From positions 1 to 48,895 of the forward strand of contig JAOAEV010000054.1 in NCBI GenBank assembly GCA_026416585.1: 48,895 bases of DNA, written 5' to 3'. Both the position numbers and the translations under genes were made by a program. Position 1 is the stretch's first letter. Each line of letters begins with the position of its first letter. Of this stretch, positions 28,865 through 40,509 are shown piece by piece. The notes below the pieces were generated by a model, which did no database searches, was not told where the DNA came from, and saw nothing but the letters and a program-made list of their open reading frames with translations. The DNA comes from Chlorobiota bacterium. Its GTDB lineage: Bacteria; Bacteroidota; Ignavibacteria; Kapaibacteriales; NICIL-2.

Positions 28865-29149
28865 TTACTTTTTGGCTTTATCTTCTTTCCGGTGCCCAGC
28901 GTGTCCACGAAAGGTACGTGTCGGTGCAAACTCGCCGAGCTTGTGTCCGACCATGTTTTCGGTCACGTACACAGGAATGAACTTATTGCCGTTGTGCACA
29001 GCAAACGTATGTCCCACAAATTCCGGAATGATTGTCGAAGCACGACTCCAGGTTTTGACAACCTGTTTTTTTCCCGTCGCATTGAGTTGCTCGACTTTCT
29101 TACGGAGTTTGTAGTAAACGAAAACGCCTTTTTTAAGCGACCGTGCCAT
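28865..29149 (-). CDS. rpsS: 30S ribosomal protein S19 (uS19)
   Basis: 94 residues: [60 protein letters not shown]. The short basic tail is normal. It binds the 16S head with S13. Confidence 0.98.
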   Translation of the reverse strand: MARSLKKGVFVYYKLRKKVEQLNATGKKQVVKTWSRASTIIPEFVGHTFAVHNGNKFIPVYVTENMVGHKLGEFAPTRTFRGHAGHRKEDKAKK

Positions 29150-29161
29150 GGGCTACTTCTA

Positions 29162-30001
29162 TCAGTTCTTGGTTCGACGTCGAATGATAAGCCGATCGGA
29201 TGTCTTATGTTTTTTGCGCGTTTTCAGGCCTTTCGCCAACTGACCCCACGGAGAACGAGGGTGCTGGCGACCGCCACCTGATTTTGAACGTCCCTCGCCA
29301 CCACCATTGGGGTGATCGATTGGGTTCATCGCCATACCACGTGTCTGCGGGCGAATGCCAAGCCACCGCGCACGACCTGCTTTTCCAAGCATGATATTTT
29401 CATGGTCAGGATTGCTGAGGACCCCGATTGTTGCTCGGCACTGTGCCAGCACCATACGGATTTCGCCTGACGGCAGCTTCAATTGGGCATACTTTCCATC
29501 GAATCCCAATAGCTGCGCACCCAGTCCCGCACTACGCACCAACTGACCGCCTTTGGCCGGTTTGAGTTCGATGTTGTGCACAAAAAGCCCTGGGGGAATC
29601 TTTGCCAGCGGCAAGGTATTACCAACGTTATACTCGGCATTTTCACTTGACACAATACGATCACCAACCTTGAGACCTTGCGGCGCTAAGATGTAACGCC
29701 GCTCGCCATCGTCATACCGAACAAGCGCAATTCGACAGGAACGATTCGGATCGTACTCAATCGTCTCGACCGTGGCAAAAATGTCTGTTTTATCGCGCTT
29801 GAAATCAATGACTCGATAAAGCCGCTTATGTCGACCACCACGATGGCGCGAGGTGATGCGCCCGGTGTTGTTCCGCCCACCTGTCGAGGGTAGTGGCTCG
29901 CACAGTGGCTTATGCGGACGATCAGTGGTCAGATCGCTAAAGTCGCTGACCGAATAGAATCGTGTGCCAGGCGTAATTGGTTTGAGTTGACGCAGTGCCA
30001 T
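29162..30001 (-). CDS. rplB: 50S ribosomal protein L2 (uL2)
   Basis: 279 residues. The peptidyl-transferase-region histidine lies in the segment [40 protein letters not shown] and [20 protein letters not shown]-type central domain are present, with the basic end [14 protein letters not shown]. Confidence 0.98.
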   Translation of the reverse strand: MALRQLKPITPGTRFYSVSDFSDLTTDRPHKPLCEPLPSTGGRNNTGRITSRHRGGRHKRLYRVIDFKRDKTDIFATVETIEYDPNRSCRIALVRYDDGERRYILAPQGLKVGDRIVSSENAEYNVGNTLPLAKIPPGLFVHNIELKPAKGGQLVRSAGLGAQLLGFDGKYAQLKLPSGEIRMVLAQCRATIGVLSNPDHENIMLGKAGRARWLGIRPQTRGMAMNPIDHPNGGGEGRSKSGGGRQHPRSPWGQLAKGLKTRKKHKTSDRLIIRRRTKN

Positions 30002-30011
30002 TGTTCATTGC

Positions 30012-30320
30012 TCAGTCGTTCGTTTCACCTTCACCGCTGACGACGTCGATCGCATACCCCGGTTTGAGCCGGACATATGCCTTCTTCCACGTGCGCGTGC
30101 GACCTTCCTGAATACCACGGCGTGTATAACGCACACGCCGCTTTCCGTGCACAGTAACCGTGCGGACTTTTTCGACTTTCACGCCGAACATCGCTTCGAC
30201 CGCTTGCTTGATCTCGATTTTATTAGCACTGCGGTCGACTTCGAATACATAGTGACTATGGATGCCTTTGACCTTCTCAGATTTTTCAGTCAAGATCGGA
30301 CGTTTGATAATCTGAATCAT
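30012..30320 (-). CDS. rplW: 50S ribosomal protein L23 (uL23)
   Basis: 102 residues: IIKRPILTEKSEKVKGIHSH, FEVDRSANKIEIKQAVEAMF, and VKVEKVRTVTVHGKRRVR. It forms the docking site for trigger factor and SRP at the tunnel exit. The start overlaps the rplD stop by four bases. Confidence 0.97.
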   Translation of the reverse strand: MIQIIKRPILTEKSEKVKGIHSHYVFEVDRSANKIEIKQAVEAMFGVKVEKVRTVTVHGKRRVRYTRRGIQEGRTRTWKKAYVRLKPGYAIDVVSGEGETND

Positions 30321-30970
30321 GCCACTACCTCCTCGGTTGTAGAACGTGGCGAAAGAATCCGTGTCAGCATTTCGATAGCACCGGGAAGCAGCAGAAGCTT
30401 CCGGTGGCTCAAGATGTGGTACGCTGAAACTTTATCGGCAAGCACCATGTCGAGCATAGGCAAATTCCGCCCCGCACGCAGTACATCCGAATCAAAATGA
30501 TCGACAAGCATCAGCGTTTTAGTTCCCTCAAGACCGAGTGATTTCAGGACGGCGGCCATCAACTTGGTTTTCGGCTGCTCGAGTGTTATACCTTCGACCA
30601 CAACAATATTGCCCTCGCGGACCCGGCACGACAGAGCCGAGCGACGTGCTAACTGACTGACCTTTTTCGGAATCCTGATGGCATACTTGTGCGGCTGCGG
30701 ACCGAACACCGTCCCACCACCGACCCACAGCGGCGACCGGATTGAGCCAGCACGCGCGGTACCACGACCCTTTTGGCGCCACGGCTTACGACCACCACCG
30801 GAAACTTCCTGCCGCGTTTTGGTCTTGTGAGTACCTTGCCGTTGATGAGCTAGATACGCACGAACAGCCAAATACATGGCGTGTTCATGCGGCTCGATAT
30901 TGAATATAGCGTCGGGCAACTCAATGGTGCCGCTCTGTTCGCCGGTCTGAGTGAACACAGGTACCTTCAT
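30317..30970 (-). CDS. rplD: 50S ribosomal protein L4 (uL4)
   Basis: 217 residues from ATG 30970 (MKVPVFTQTGEQSGTIELPD). The tunnel loop (TKTRQEVSGGGRKPWRQKGR, then GTARAGSIRSPLWVGGGTVFG) is intact. An upstream in-frame ATG at 31027 would overlap rplC and is not needed. Confidence 0.97.
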   Translation of the reverse strand: MKVPVFTQTGEQSGTIELPDAIFNIEPHEHAMYLAVRAYLAHQRQGTHKTKTRQEVSGGGRKPWRQKGRGTARAGSIRSPLWVGGGTVFGPQPHKYAIRIPKKVSQLARRSALSCRVREGNIVVVEGITLEQPKTKLMAAVLKSLGLEGTKTLMLVDHFDSDVLRAGRNLPMLDMVLADKVSAYHILSHRKLLLLPGAIEMLTRILSPRSTTEEVVA

Positions 30971-30992
30971 TGTTCTGCTGAGAGCGTGTGAC

Positions 30993-31613
30993 TCATGAGG
31001 AAACCTTAACGATTTCAACCAGTGCATTTGGTGCCCCGGGGATACTACCTTTGACTATCAACAAGTTTTCTTCCGGGATCACCTGAAGCACTTCGAGATT
31101 ACGGACCGTCGTGCGACGACCGCCCATCCGACCCGCCATGCGCATGCCGGGAAACACCCGCGAAGGGAACGACGAGGCACCGATCGACCCGGGCGCTCGC
31201 GTGCGATCACTCTGCCCGTGCGTTGCCATCCCGACACCACCGAAATGGTGTCGCTTGACAACACCTTGGAAGCCACGTCCAATGCTTGTCGCCGACACCT
31301 TGACGCGATCGCCCGGTGTAAACTGCTCGACAGTGAGCACATCACCGACATTTACGTTGATACCGCGGAACTCTCGCAGATAGCGCTGCGGGTCAACGCC
31401 TGCTTTTGCATAGTGCCCTGCCAGAGGACGATTGATCTTCCGTTCCGGAATCGGATCGAAACCGATTTGCACCGCTTCATATCCATCACGCTCGAGAGTG
31501 CGACGTAGCACAACCGGACATGGTCCAGCCTCGATAACGGTGCACGGGACGTATTCACCATTTTCGGTGATATACGATGTCATACCGATTTTTCGACCGA
31601 GCAATGCTGCCAT
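30993..31613 (-). CDS. rplC: 50S ribosomal protein L3 (uL3)
   Basis: 206 residues: [20 protein letters not shown], then [20 protein letters not shown], the conserved loop that reaches the peptidyl-transferase centre, and [15 protein letters not shown]. It lies 20 bases after rpsJ. Confidence 0.98.
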   Translation of the reverse strand: MAALLGRKIGMTSYITENGEYVPCTVIEAGPCPVVLRRTLERDGYEAVQIGFDPIPERKINRPLAGHYAKAGVDPQRYLREFRGINVNVGDVLTVEQFTPGDRVKVSATSIGRGFQGVVKRHHFGGVGMATHGQSDRTRAPGSIGASSFPSRVFPGMRMAGRMGGRRTTVRNLEVLQVIPEENLLIVKGSIPGAPNALVEIVKVSS

Positions 31614-31633
31614 CGTCGTTTCTTTCGATTAGC

Positions 31634-31945
31634 TCACAATTTGATTTCGACGTCTACACCTGCTGGAATATCCAGCTTGGTTAGTTCATCTATGGTTTTC
31701 TGCGTCGAGCTAAAGATATCTATGAGTCGCTTGTGGACACGCGTTTCAAATTGCTCGCGCGACTTTTTATCCACGTGCGGCGAACGGTTGACCGTAATAA
31801 CAGTCCGTTCCGTCGGCAGCGGAATCGGTCCAGAGACCGTCGCACCGGTTTGCTTGACAGTGTGCACAATTCGCTCCGCCGATTTATCGATCAAATTGTG
31901 ATCGTAGGAGCGGAGTTTAATGCGTATGCGTTGATGTGTTGCCAC
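31634..31945 (-). CDS. rpsJ: 30S ribosomal protein S10 (uS10), GTG start
   Basis: 103 residues from GTG 31945, giving (M)[20 protein letters not shown], the family N-terminus. [20 protein letters not shown] and the end [13 protein letters not shown] are diagnostic. In Escherichia coli S10 also joins transcription antitermination as NusE. It follows tuf by 25 bases. Confidence 0.97.
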   Translation of the reverse strand: MATHQRIRIKLRSYDHNLIDKSAERIVHTVKQTGATVSGPIPLPTERTVITVNRSPHVDKKSREQFETRVHKRLIDIFSSTQKTIDELTKLDIPAGVDVEIKL

Positions 31946-31970
31946 GACGCTTTCAACCACAGAGTGAACA

Positions 31971-33179
<1,209 letters not shown>

Positions 33180-33219
33180 AAAGCCTCCGAACTGGAAGAG
33201 TGGAACAATAAAACAAATG

Positions 33220-35292
33220 TTAGACGTACGATTGCGCTGTTGGAACTATTGCTGGCTCATAGTGCGAAAATGCCATCGTATACACTGCTCGTCCTTGCGT
33301 GAGCGAACGCAATTGCGTGACGTATCCAAACATTGCTGCCAGCGGCACCGTTGCATGAACAAGCGTTACTGTTCCGCGCTGCTCGACATTCTCGATGCGA
33401 CCGCGACGGCTGTTGATATCAGCAATAACGTCTCCGACAAATTCGCCCGGTGTTGTTACTTCCAGCGACATAATCGGCTCCATCAACACCGGAACTGCAT
33501 CACGGTACGCCTCGCGCAACGCGATCGTCGTTGCCACGCGGAAAGCGATTTCATTGGGCTCTGTCTCGCCAATAGACGCAGCCACCAGTCTCACAGTAAT
33601 ATCAATGAGCGGATAGCCCATAATAGGTCCGGCAATGAGCGTCTCGCGTGCAGCATCTTCGATCGCACGAAGGCATTCAACCGGCAACAACTGCTGGCTG
33701 ATTACCGGACGATCATCAACGAATACGAAACCACTACCGTTGGGCGACGGACTCACTTCGAGCTCAACGTCGGCAACAAACGTTTTTGCACCCTGCACAC
33801 GCTCGAAATGTCCACGCTTGCGAACAGTTTGCGTAATCGTCTCGCGATAGGCAACTTGCGGCTTTCCGACACGCACAGGTACACCGAATTCGCGAGCCAG
33901 ACGATCAACGACTATTTCCAGGTGCAACTCTCCGACTCCGCTGATCACTAACTGTCCCGATTCAGGATCGGTCGAATAACGGAACGTCGGGTCCTCATCG
34001 GCAAGCGCAGCAAGTGCAGCGGCAAGCTTCTCTTGATCAGCTGTTGTCTTCGCCTCGATGGCTTGAACGATGACTGGCTCGGTGAAACTGATACGCTCGA
34101 AGAGTATCGGGTGTTTTTGTTCGGCAATCGTTTCGCCTGTTCGCGCCCGCAGGCCAGGTATTGCCACGATATCGCCAGCGTATGCTTCGGGAATTTCCTC
34201 GCGACGATCTGCTTGCATATGCAGAATTTTTTGTACGCGCTCGCGCTTACCCGTCGAAACATTAAGCACCGTCTGGCCTGGTCGAAGCACGCCAGAGTAT
34301 AACCGTATAAACACCAACCGACCTGCATGGCGATCAGCAACAACCTTGAATGCCAGCGCCGACAGGGGCTCATCGTCGAGCGGCTGACGCTGAAGCAGTC
34401 GTGACGAATCACTGGGATCGTACCCACTTGCCGCTCCAACATCGAGCGGCGACGGCAAGTACTCAACAACTGCATCAAGTAACTGCTGAACACCTTTATT
34501 ACGGTACGACGACCCACACAACACCGGCACTGCACGCAGTCGGAGCGTCCCTGTTCGAAGCGCTGCTTTCAATTGCTCGGCAGCAGGTTCAATCCCATCA
34601 AGGTATTGCTCCATAAGGTGGTCGTCAAGCTCGACGATTTTCTCAATCATTGCAGCACGTGCTTTCTCGGCACGCTCGCGATGTGCATCGGGTATTTCGA
34701 TGGTGGTGTAGCGAGCACCAAGCGATGCATCGTCGAAAACAACTGCATGCATCTCGATGAGGTCTATGATCCCGGCAAAGGTTTCCTCAGCACCTATGGG
34801 TATCTGAACCTGAATTGGATTAGCGCCGAGTTTAGTGCGAATAGACTCAACTGCAGCATCAAAATCAGCGCCGACACGGTCCATTTTATTGATGTATGCG
34901 ATACGCGGAACCCGATACTGGTCAGCTTGATGCCAGACAGTCTCCGACTGCGGTTCGACACCTTCGACCGCCGAGAATAGCGCAACCACACCATCGAGCA
35001 CACGGAGTGAACGTTGCACTTCGGCAGTAAAATCCACATGTCCTGGCGTATCGATAATCGTAATGCGATAGTCACGCCAGGTGCACGATACCGCAGCCGA
35101 GGTGATGGTAATTCCTCGCTCGCGTTCCTGCGCCATGTAGTCGGTGATTGTCGTGCCCTCGTGCACTTCGCCAAGCCGATGTGCAACACCGGTGTAGAAC
35201 AAGATGCGCTCGGTGGTCGTTGTTTTACCGGCGTCAATGTGCGCCATGATACCGATGTTGCGCACACGCCGAATATCGAACCGCCGGACCAT
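33220..35292 (-). CDS. fusA: Elongation factor G
   Basis: 690 residues from ATG 35292 ([20 protein letters not shown]); a GTG four codons earlier is less likely, as GGTG lies about nine bases before the ATG. The GTPase motifs are [47 protein letters not shown] and [20 protein letters not shown] in domain V is present. It drives translocation. Confidence 0.98.
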   Translation of the reverse strand: MVRRFDIRRVRNIGIMAHIDAGKTTTTERILFYTGVAHRLGEVHEGTTITDYMAQERERGITITSAAVSCTWRDYRITIIDTPGHVDFTAEVQRSLRVLDGVVALFSAVEGVEPQSETVWHQADQYRVPRIAYINKMDRVGADFDAAVESIRTKLGANPIQVQIPIGAEETFAGIIDLIEMHAVVFDDASLGARYTTIEIPDAHRERAEKARAAMIEKIVELDDHLMEQYLDGIEPAAEQLKAALRTGTLRLRAVPVLCGSSYRNKGVQQLLDAVVEYLPSPLDVGAASGYDPSDSSRLLQRQPLDDEPLSALAFKVVADRHAGRLVFIRLYSGVLRPGQTVLNVSTGKRERVQKILHMQADRREEIPEAYAGDIVAIPGLRARTGETIAEQKHPILFERISFTEPVIVQAIEAKTTADQEKLAAALAALADEDPTFRYSTDPESGQLVISGVGELHLEIVVDRLAREFGVPVRVGKPQVAYRETITQTVRKRGHFERVQGAKTFVADVELEVSPSPNGSGFVFVDDRPVISQQLLPVECLRAIEDAARETLIAGPIMGYPLIDITVRLVAASIGETEPNEIAFRVATTIALREAYRDAVPVLMEPIMSLEVTTPGEFVGDVIADINSRRGRIENVEQRGTVTLVHATVPLAAMFGYVTQLRSLTQGRAVYTMAFSHYEPAIVPTAQSYV

Positions 35293-35352
35293 CGCGCCAG
35301 TCACCTATGTATTATCGTACGTCAAAGAACCATACCCACCAATGGTGACTTC

Positions 35353-35820
35353 TCACCATTTGAAGTGGGCAAATGCTTTATTTGCTTCTGCCATCGCGTG
35401 CATGGTATCGCGCCGTTTGATCGCCCCGCCTTCACCATTGGCAGCAGCAATGATTTCGTTCGCCAATCGAATCGCCATCGTTTTATCGCGGCGCTCGCTT
35501 GCATAGTCGCGAAGCCAACGGAGCGCAAGTGATAGCCGTCGTTCTTCCCGCACTTCCATCGGCACCTGATAGGTCGCGCCACCGACCCGCCGCGGACGCA
35601 CCTCCAAAACCGGTGCCACATTCGCTACTGCACCGCGAAATACCTCGAGCGGATCCCGCTTGGTTTTTTGTCCGACGAGCGTGAACGCTTCGTACACAAT
35701 TTTGCGGGCTATGGTCTTTTTACCGTCCTGCATGATGCAGTTGATGAGCTTGGCGACCATTACATCGTTGTAGAGCGGATCCGGCTCGATATAGCGTTTT
35801 GGTGCTCGTTTCTTTCTCAT
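35353..35820 (-). CDS. rpsG: 30S ribosomal protein S7 (uS7)
   Basis: 155 residues, the usual length. [39 protein letters not shown], and [20 protein letters not shown] are typical. It initiates 30S head assembly. About 60 bases separate it from fusA. Confidence 0.98.
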   Translation of the reverse strand: MRKKRAPKRYIEPDPLYNDVMVAKLINCIMQDGKKTIARKIVYEAFTLVGQKTKRDPLEVFRGAVANVAPVLEVRPRRVGGATYQVPMEVREERRLSLALRWLRDYASERRDKTMAIRLANEIIAAANGEGGAIKRRDTMHAMAEANKAFAHFKW

Positions 35821-35838
35821 AGCGACTTGGCGCAGTAA

Positions 35839-36228
35839 TTACTTCTTAGCAGCTGCTTGCTTTGGACGCTTCGCTCCGTACTTGGAGCGCCCTTGCATCC
35901 GTCCATTTACGCCTTGCGTATCGAGTGCACCGCGAACAATGTGGTAGCGTACACCCGGCAAATCTTTGACCCGCCCACCCCGGACCAACACGATACTGTG
36001 CTCCTGGAGATTATGCCCTTCACCCGGGATGTATGCGGTTATTTCGATGCCATTAGTCAAGCGTACACGCGCGACTTTCCGGAGCGCAGAGTTCGGCTTT
36101 TTCGGTGTAGTCGTGTACACCCGCGTACAAACACCGCGCCGTTGCGGACAACTCATCAGCGCCGGTGACTTCGATTTCTTGAAGGGATTTTGCCGACCCT
36201 TCCGAATCAATTGTGCGATTGTAGGCAT
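35839..36228 (-). CDS. rpsL: 30S ribosomal protein S12 (uS12)
   Basis: 129 residues from ATG 36228 ([20 protein letters not shown]). K43 in [14 protein letters not shown] and K88 in [14 protein letters not shown] are the wild-type, streptomycin-sensitive residues. [11 protein letters not shown] and the basic tail are normal. First gene of the ribosomal cluster. Confidence 0.98.
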   Translation of the reverse strand: MPTIAQLIRKGRQNPFKKSKSPALMSCPQRRGVCTRVYTTTPKKPNSALRKVARVRLTNGIEITAYIPGEGHNLQEHSIVLVRGGRVKDLPGVRYHIVRGALDTQGVNGRMQGRSKYGAKRPKQAAAKK

Positions 36229-36294
36229 GCGCGTTGAACCGACTTCGACAGTGACACTACTGTAAAACGCACGAGGCGTTCCAGAATTAGCCCG

Positions 36295-36327
36295 CAAAAA
36301 TACAGCGCACCCCCTCGATTTTGCAAA
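36295..36327 (-). promoter_or_regulatory. Bacteroidota-type promoter of the str-S10-spc-alpha cluster
   Basis: On the minus strand TTTG (36324-36327) is followed by 21 bases and TATTTTTG (36295-36302). This matches the -33 TTTG and -7 TAnnTTTG consensus of Bacteroidota housekeeping sigma factors. Transcription would begin near 36288, with a leader of about 60 bases before rpsL. Confidence 0.8.
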
Positions 36328-36335
36328 TAGCAGAT

Positions 36336-37694
36336 TTAATGACCATCACCAAGGAGCACAATATTGCTGCGCCGGCGTACTGTTCGGAGAGCATTGCGTG
36401 TGTCAACAACTACACGGCTGGCGCGTGCCACCATGCGATAATCTACACAGGAATGATCTGTCGTGACACACACAACGTGGTACCGACGCAGCAGTGCCTC
36501 TGTCAAACGCGGTTTAGAATGAAGCACCGTCGCAGTGGGAGTATCATCGAACAAGGTCACCGTTGGAATGTAGGGGTCGTAATAGTCCACGGTGCCAACA
36601 CCCTCACCAAGAAGCAACTCGGCAACTTTCAGCGCCGGCGAATGCCGCAAGTCGTCCACATCACGTTTGAAAGCCATTCCCAACAGTAACACTCGCGCAC
36701 GACGAAGCTCAACCGGCTGTCGGGCAATTTCCCGAACGATCATGTCGCGCACGTAATACGGCATCGACTCGTTGACTTCGGCTGCAAGCTCAATAAAATT
36801 CGTCGTAAAATCGTAGCGTCGTGCCATCCACGACAGGTAATACGGATCAATCAAAATACAGTGCCCTCCGATACCAGGGCCTGGATAAAACGGCATAAAA
36901 CCAAACGGCTTGGTTGCAGCCGCTTCAACAACTTCCCAAACATTGATCCCGATACGGTCGCACAACTGCGCAAGTTCGTTGACCAAAGCAATATTGACGC
37001 TGCGAAAGATGTTTTCCAACAGTTTTTCCATTTCGGCAACCTCAGGTGACGAGACTGGAATCACGGTCTCGATCGCCAAGGCAGTTACCGCGCATGCCAA
37101 GTCGGTACATCGAGGGGTAATACCACCAACGACAATCGGTGTATTCCCTGTATGCCACACTTTGTTACCAGGGTCCACACGTTCCGGTGAAAACGCCAAA
37201 AAGTATTCCTCACCGCAGCGAAATTGCTGCTGTTCGAGCAGTGGTTGCATGTAATTGCGCGTAGTGCCTGGGAACGTCGTACTCTTCAGAACGTACAGCT
37301 GTCCTGCTCGCTTATGAGCAGCAATTGTACGCGTCGCCGACAGAATGAACGAAATGTCGGGATCCTTGTTCGCCGTAAACGGTGTTGGGACACAAACGAA
37401 AATCACATCGCATTCGCCCAAGCGTGCAGCATCATTGGTTACTTCCAGAACACCATTAGCGACGCACTCAGCAATAACGCGGTCGTCGAGGTCGCGAATG
37501 TAGTTGGTACCGTGTTGCAACGCAGCAATTTTTTCAGTGCTAACATCGTAGCCAATCGTGCGGATACCCTTTCGAGCGTATTCGACCGCTAATGGTAACC
37601 CAACATAACCGAGCCCGACGACACCCACGACAAGCGTTTGATTTTCGATGCGTTCGCGAAGCTGTTGTTCCCAACGGTTTGAACGTTCATTCAT
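36336..37694 (-). CDS. UDP-sugar (HexNAc-type) dehydrogenase
   Basis: A 452-residue nucleotide-sugar dehydrogenase of the WecC/TuaD/WbpA group, which oxidises C6 of a UDP-sugar to a uronic acid with NAD. The Rossmann motif is [26 protein letters not shown] and SPERVDPGN follow, and the catalytic cysteine is in [25 protein letters not shown]-like [14 protein letters not shown] is characteristic of the family. The GHCIPVDP variant and overall pattern suggest a UDP-N-acetylhexosamine substrate. The start ATG 37694 lies two bases from the end of the deacetylase gene. It ends just before the rpsL promoter. Confidence 0.93.
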   Translation of the reverse strand: MNERSNRWEQQLRERIENQTLVVGVVGLGYVGLPLAVEYARKGIRTIGYDVSTEKIAALQHGTNYIRDLDDRVIAECVANGVLEVTNDAARLGECDVIFVCVPTPFTANKDPDISFILSATRTIAAHKRAGQLYVLKSTTFPGTTRNYMQPLLEQQQFRCGEEYFLAFSPERVDPGNKVWHTGNTPIVVGGITPRCTDLACAVTALAIETVIPVSSPEVAEMEKLLENIFRSVNIALVNELAQLCDRIGINVWEVVEAAATKPFGFMPFYPGPGIGGHCILIDPYYLSWMARRYDFTTNFIELAAEVNESMPYYVRDMIVREIARQPVELRRARVLLLGMAFKRDVDDLRHSPALKVAELLLGEGVGTVDYYDPYIPTVTLFDDTPTATVLHSKPRLTEALLRRYHVVCVTTDHSCVDYRMVARASRVVVDTRNALRTVRRRSNIVLLGDGH

Positions 37695-37696
37695 AA

Positions 37697-38581
37697 TTAT
37701 GGGCGCGCATAGTGTGGAAGGTGTGTGCCAAGCGTGGCCTGGAGCTGTGCGAATACGTGCTCGACGCGCTGGCGAGCATCTGCTGTCTGCGGCGACAGGA
37801 GCCAGTAAAACTCGCGCGCAGCGACAGGGCTGAGCGGCATCAATCCTTGTGAGCGATGCACTGCTGCTACCCAGCGGACAACTGCCGTCCAATTGAGTCG
37901 CTGGTTGAAACCAAACTCAGTGGTACGATCGAAGACCAATGGCGACGACTGCGCTGCACCAGCAGAAAATGACTCCAATACGACCGTTGGCAACGTATCG
38001 CTAGCAGCAACACCAAGCACCGGCATTTGCGGTGCAGCAATCGCCACAGCACGGAGCAAAAGGTACGTTGCTGCTTTGTGTCCGCCGTGTGTTGTATGGG
38101 TCGGTAGCAGACCTATCGCGAGGTCGTAGCGGCCCTCGGTAATGATCCGCTCCAAACGCCGGCGCACAGCAGCAGTATCCCACACTCCGAGCGTTTCGTC
38201 GAGGTTCTGATTGTACGCATGGTCGCGTTCGTCGAGAAAGAAGACCGTCCGCACACCGAGAAGTTCAGCCGATTGAAGCATCTCCTGCTTACGAATGCGT
38301 GGTAAGTGCGCACGAGCAACTGAGTCCGTCGTTAACGGTAATCGGTAGAGCTGCTCGGCAAGTGTCGAGTAGCGATAGCCAGCCTCCCCATTGGTTACAA
38401 CACAGATGTCCACAACGGCATGCTGGTAGCGAGCCAGCGCAAAAAGAAATGCTGCACACCCGGTTTCATCGTCGGGATGCGCCTGCACGACAAGAATGCG
38501 TGGTTGCCCACTGGCAACCACGCACACCATCGCCAGTCTCAACGCCCACCATAGCAAACAGTACTGCTTCATGGGCAGCAA
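37697..38581 (-). CDS. Exported PIG-L family deacetylase
   Basis: A 294-residue zinc-dependent GlcNAc de-N-acetylase-like protein. The metal motif VVQAHPDDETGCAAF is at about residues 31-45 and HTTHGGHK supplies the third ligand. The N-terminus (KQYCLLWWALRLAMVCVVASG) is a signal peptide, unlike the cytosolic BshB1/LmbE members, so it likely acts on an external GlcNAc-containing glycan. It is followed after two bases by the UDP-sugar dehydrogenase and preceded by lipoprotein genes, so a cell-envelope polysaccharide role is inferred. Confidence 0.88.
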   Translation of the reverse strand: MLPMKQYCLLWWALRLAMVCVVASGQPRILVVQAHPDDETGCAAFLFALARYQHAVVDICVVTNGEAGYRYSTLAEQLYRLPLTTDSVARAHLPRIRKQEMLQSAELLGVRTVFFLDERDHAYNQNLDETLGVWDTAAVRRRLERIITEGRYDLAIGLLPTHTTHGGHKAATYLLLRAVAIAAPQMPVLGVAASDTLPTVVLESFSAGAAQSSPLVFDRTTEFGFNQRLNWTAVVRWVAAVHRSQGLMPLSPVAAREFYWLLSPQTADARQRVEHVFAQLQATLGTHLPHYARP

Positions 38582-38599
38582 AATTAGCAGCGCTGTTGT

Positions 38600-39178
38600 T
38601 CAGAATTTTTGCTTTTCCAGAAAGATTCCCTTGTCCACTTTTACAAAAAATTGCTGATAAACATCCGGGTCCACCACGGGATACGATTCGATGACAGCCC
38701 CTTCGTTGTCGAGAATGCGTGCAACCAAGCTAACTCGCACACGCGTTTGCCGCGCGCCGAACGCGGACACATTGACTGTTGCCTCGATTTGTTGGATGTT
38801 GCGGTACCGTGATGGCTGTTGTGCTGTTGTCGATTGCACGCGCCCGCGCGAGATTGCTGCCGCAAAGATCTCTGCCCATGTTTGTTCCGGCGACGAACTC
38901 CGCCCCGCGCGCGCCCGATCAGCGAGCATGATTTCCTTGATCGCGCTGATAAGTCCCAGCTCCACTACTGCATTGCGCACGGTGAAGCCATCATCCTGTA
39001 GCGTATTAAGCACCGCTTTCATGACGAGCTTAACGTCGTTGGTATCAAAGTCTCGTTGCTGGTATTGACGCCGCTCCAATTGTGTCTGGTCTTGCTGTGG
39101 TGGCTGTGTACGATTGATAATCGTGCATCCACTCACCAGCAGAGCAGCAAGTGCAACAATCAACAGCGGTGTTTTCAT
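38600..39178 (-). CDS. Hypothetical lipoprotein (192 aa)
   Basis: A signal peptide, MKTPLLIVALAALLVSGC, ends in a lipobox with C18 as the lipidation site. The mature part starts with a Gln-rich linker (PPQQDQTQLERRQYQQR) followed by a folded region: LVMKAVLNTLQDDGFTVRNA, LGLISAIKE, and strands NIQQIEATVNVSAFGARQT and VRVSLVARILD. The LNTLQDDGF-type helix recalls uncharacterised envelope lipoproteins of other phyla; from memory only. It is encoded 12 bases after the BamE-like lipoprotein and 18 bases before the deacetylase. Confidence 0.8.
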   Translation of the reverse strand: MKTPLLIVALAALLVSGCTIINRTQPPQQDQTQLERRQYQQRDFDTNDVKLVMKAVLNTLQDDGFTVRNAVVELGLISAIKEIMLADRARAGRSSSPEQTWAEIFAAAISRGRVQSTTAQQPSRYRNIQQIEATVNVSAFGARQTRVRVSLVARILDNEGAVIESYPVVDPDVYQQFFVKVDKGIFLEKQKF

Positions 39179-39190
39179 GGCAGATGTTGG

Positions 39191-39607
39191 CTAAAATTTT
39201 GATGCATGGTAGGTGAACGAATCAACGCGACCTCTATCATCAAACTTGATGACAACCGTCAATGTTTTTTGAGTACGGAGCACTGCCCCCGATTGGCTGG
39301 CTGTGCCTGCCAAAATCAGAAAGAGCGCATTTTGGCTGTCGGAGTACGTTACCTCTGTTGCAATCCGGTCGTAAACCCAGGTTTCCCGACCGTCAGCATC
39401 TTTGGTAACAATGTTCGGCGAACCGAGTGCTTCCGCAACTTCAGCACCGCTCATCCCACGCCGTATTTCGCGCTGTACTTTGCCGACAGTCAGATCTTCT
39501 CGACGCGACGCACCGACATCGGAACGATGATCAGCAGCACTTTTACATCCTTCCCAAAGTGGAAGCATCAAGACTGCTGCGACCAACACACGAACGAGAG
39601 TTTTCAT
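39191..39607 (-). CDS. Small lipoprotein with BamE/SmpA-like fold
   Basis: 138 residues from ATG 39607. The signal peptide is MKTLVRVLVAAVLMLPLWEG with C21 as a possible lipid site. The mature part has VGKVQREIRRGMSGAEVAEA, LGSPNIVTKDADGRETWVYD, a helix-helix-strand pattern matching the BamE/SmpA family (GM-x5-v-x2-lG-P). Two more strands follow near the end (LTVVIKFDDRGRVDSFTYH). BamE-like proteins take part in outer-membrane protein assembly. The role here is unproven. Confidence 0.75.
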   Translation of the reverse strand: MKTLVRVLVAAVLMLPLWEGCKSAADHRSDVGASRREDLTVGKVQREIRRGMSGAEVAEALGSPNIVTKDADGRETWVYDRIATEVTYSDSQNALFLILAGTASQSGAVLRTQKTLTVVIKFDDRGRVDSFTYHASKF

Positions 39608-39635
39608 CACATGCTCATAAATATGGTACGACAAT

Positions 39636-40436
39636 CTAAAACGCTGCTTGAATACCAAAAGAAATAACGTACAAATCGGTTCTCGATGAGCCGGTAGCGG
39701 TCTCGACACCTTTACTGCCATCAGAGGCAAACCGCCAGAACGTGTACTTTGAAAAGTCACCATAGATGTAACGCAATCCAAGATGGATGTAGTATGCTTG
39801 CCGCGAGACTGGAATATTGAACACATCAACAACTTTGACGTTGATTCCCGTTCCAATGGAATACTGGAACGGTACATGCGAACGGGAGTCGTCCTGCTCG
39901 CCGCCTAAGTTCGACTTGAGTGAATAGGTCGAGCTGATAATGGTCACCCCCCCACCTGCTTCGACGTACGGTTGTAGCCATCCAACATCCGGAGCGATGC
40001 GTGCAACAATAGTAATTGGAATGAACGCGATCGAGGTATTGACTGTGTCGTACACCATCCGCGGGACACCGTTGATGACAAGCGGCGTTTGATACGTTCT
40101 CTCTTGAGAACCATAAAACAACACATCGAGCATTGCCCCAACAGCAACCGGCACCTGACGAAATTTATAGCCGCCGTTGAAACCGAATCCTAAACCCCAC
40201 CCATTATTGATACTGTCAAGAAAGTGCTTGAAATTGCCGCGCGGTTGAGAATATGCAAAGTAGAAACTGCCGAACCACTCAAGGGGCTGCTGCCGGAGAC
40301 GTTCGATCTCTCGCTGATCATCGAAAGTATCTTGCCCAGCACCGGCGATTGGGGGTTGAGTATCTTGTGCAACCAGTGATAACGCTGCAACAAGCACACA
40401 CGCAACGCCCACAACCATTATTCGTACTGTCATCAT
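39636..40436 (-). CDS. Outer-membrane beta-barrel protein (266 aa)
   Basis: A signal peptide (MVVGVACVLVAALSLVAQ) precedes a 240-residue region with alternating strands and many aromatic/glycine residues (FGSFYFAYSQPRGNFKHFLD, GWGLGFGFNGGYKF, YYIHLGLRYIYGDFSKYTFW), ending SFGIQAAF with a C-terminal phenylalanine. This is the OmpA-like or OMP_b-brl pattern of Bacteroidota. First gene of a five-gene minus-strand set. It is divergent from aat, 73 bases away. Confidence 0.8.
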   Translation of the reverse strand: MMTVRIMVVGVACVLVAALSLVAQDTQPPIAGAGQDTFDDQREIERLRQQPLEWFGSFYFAYSQPRGNFKHFLDSINNGWGLGFGFNGGYKFRQVPVAVGAMLDVLFYGSQERTYQTPLVINGVPRMVYDTVNTSIAFIPITIVARIAPDVGWLQPYVEAGGGVTIISSTYSLKSNLGGEQDDSRSHVPFQYSIGTGINVKVVDVFNIPVSRQAYYIHLGLRYIYGDFSKYTFWRFASDGSKGVETATGSSRTDLYVISFGIQAAF

Positions 40437-40509
40437 CGTTCAGCGAACAGTGGAACAAACTGAACTATGCGAAATTTGCTATTGGTCGAGTCTATCGCAC
40501 ACGCAAGCG

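Noticed and set aside
33180-33230. Separate promoter before tuf (TAACATTTG)
   Set aside because: The spacing inside the octamer is wrong by one base and no -33 box is present; tuf follows fusA closely in the same operon.
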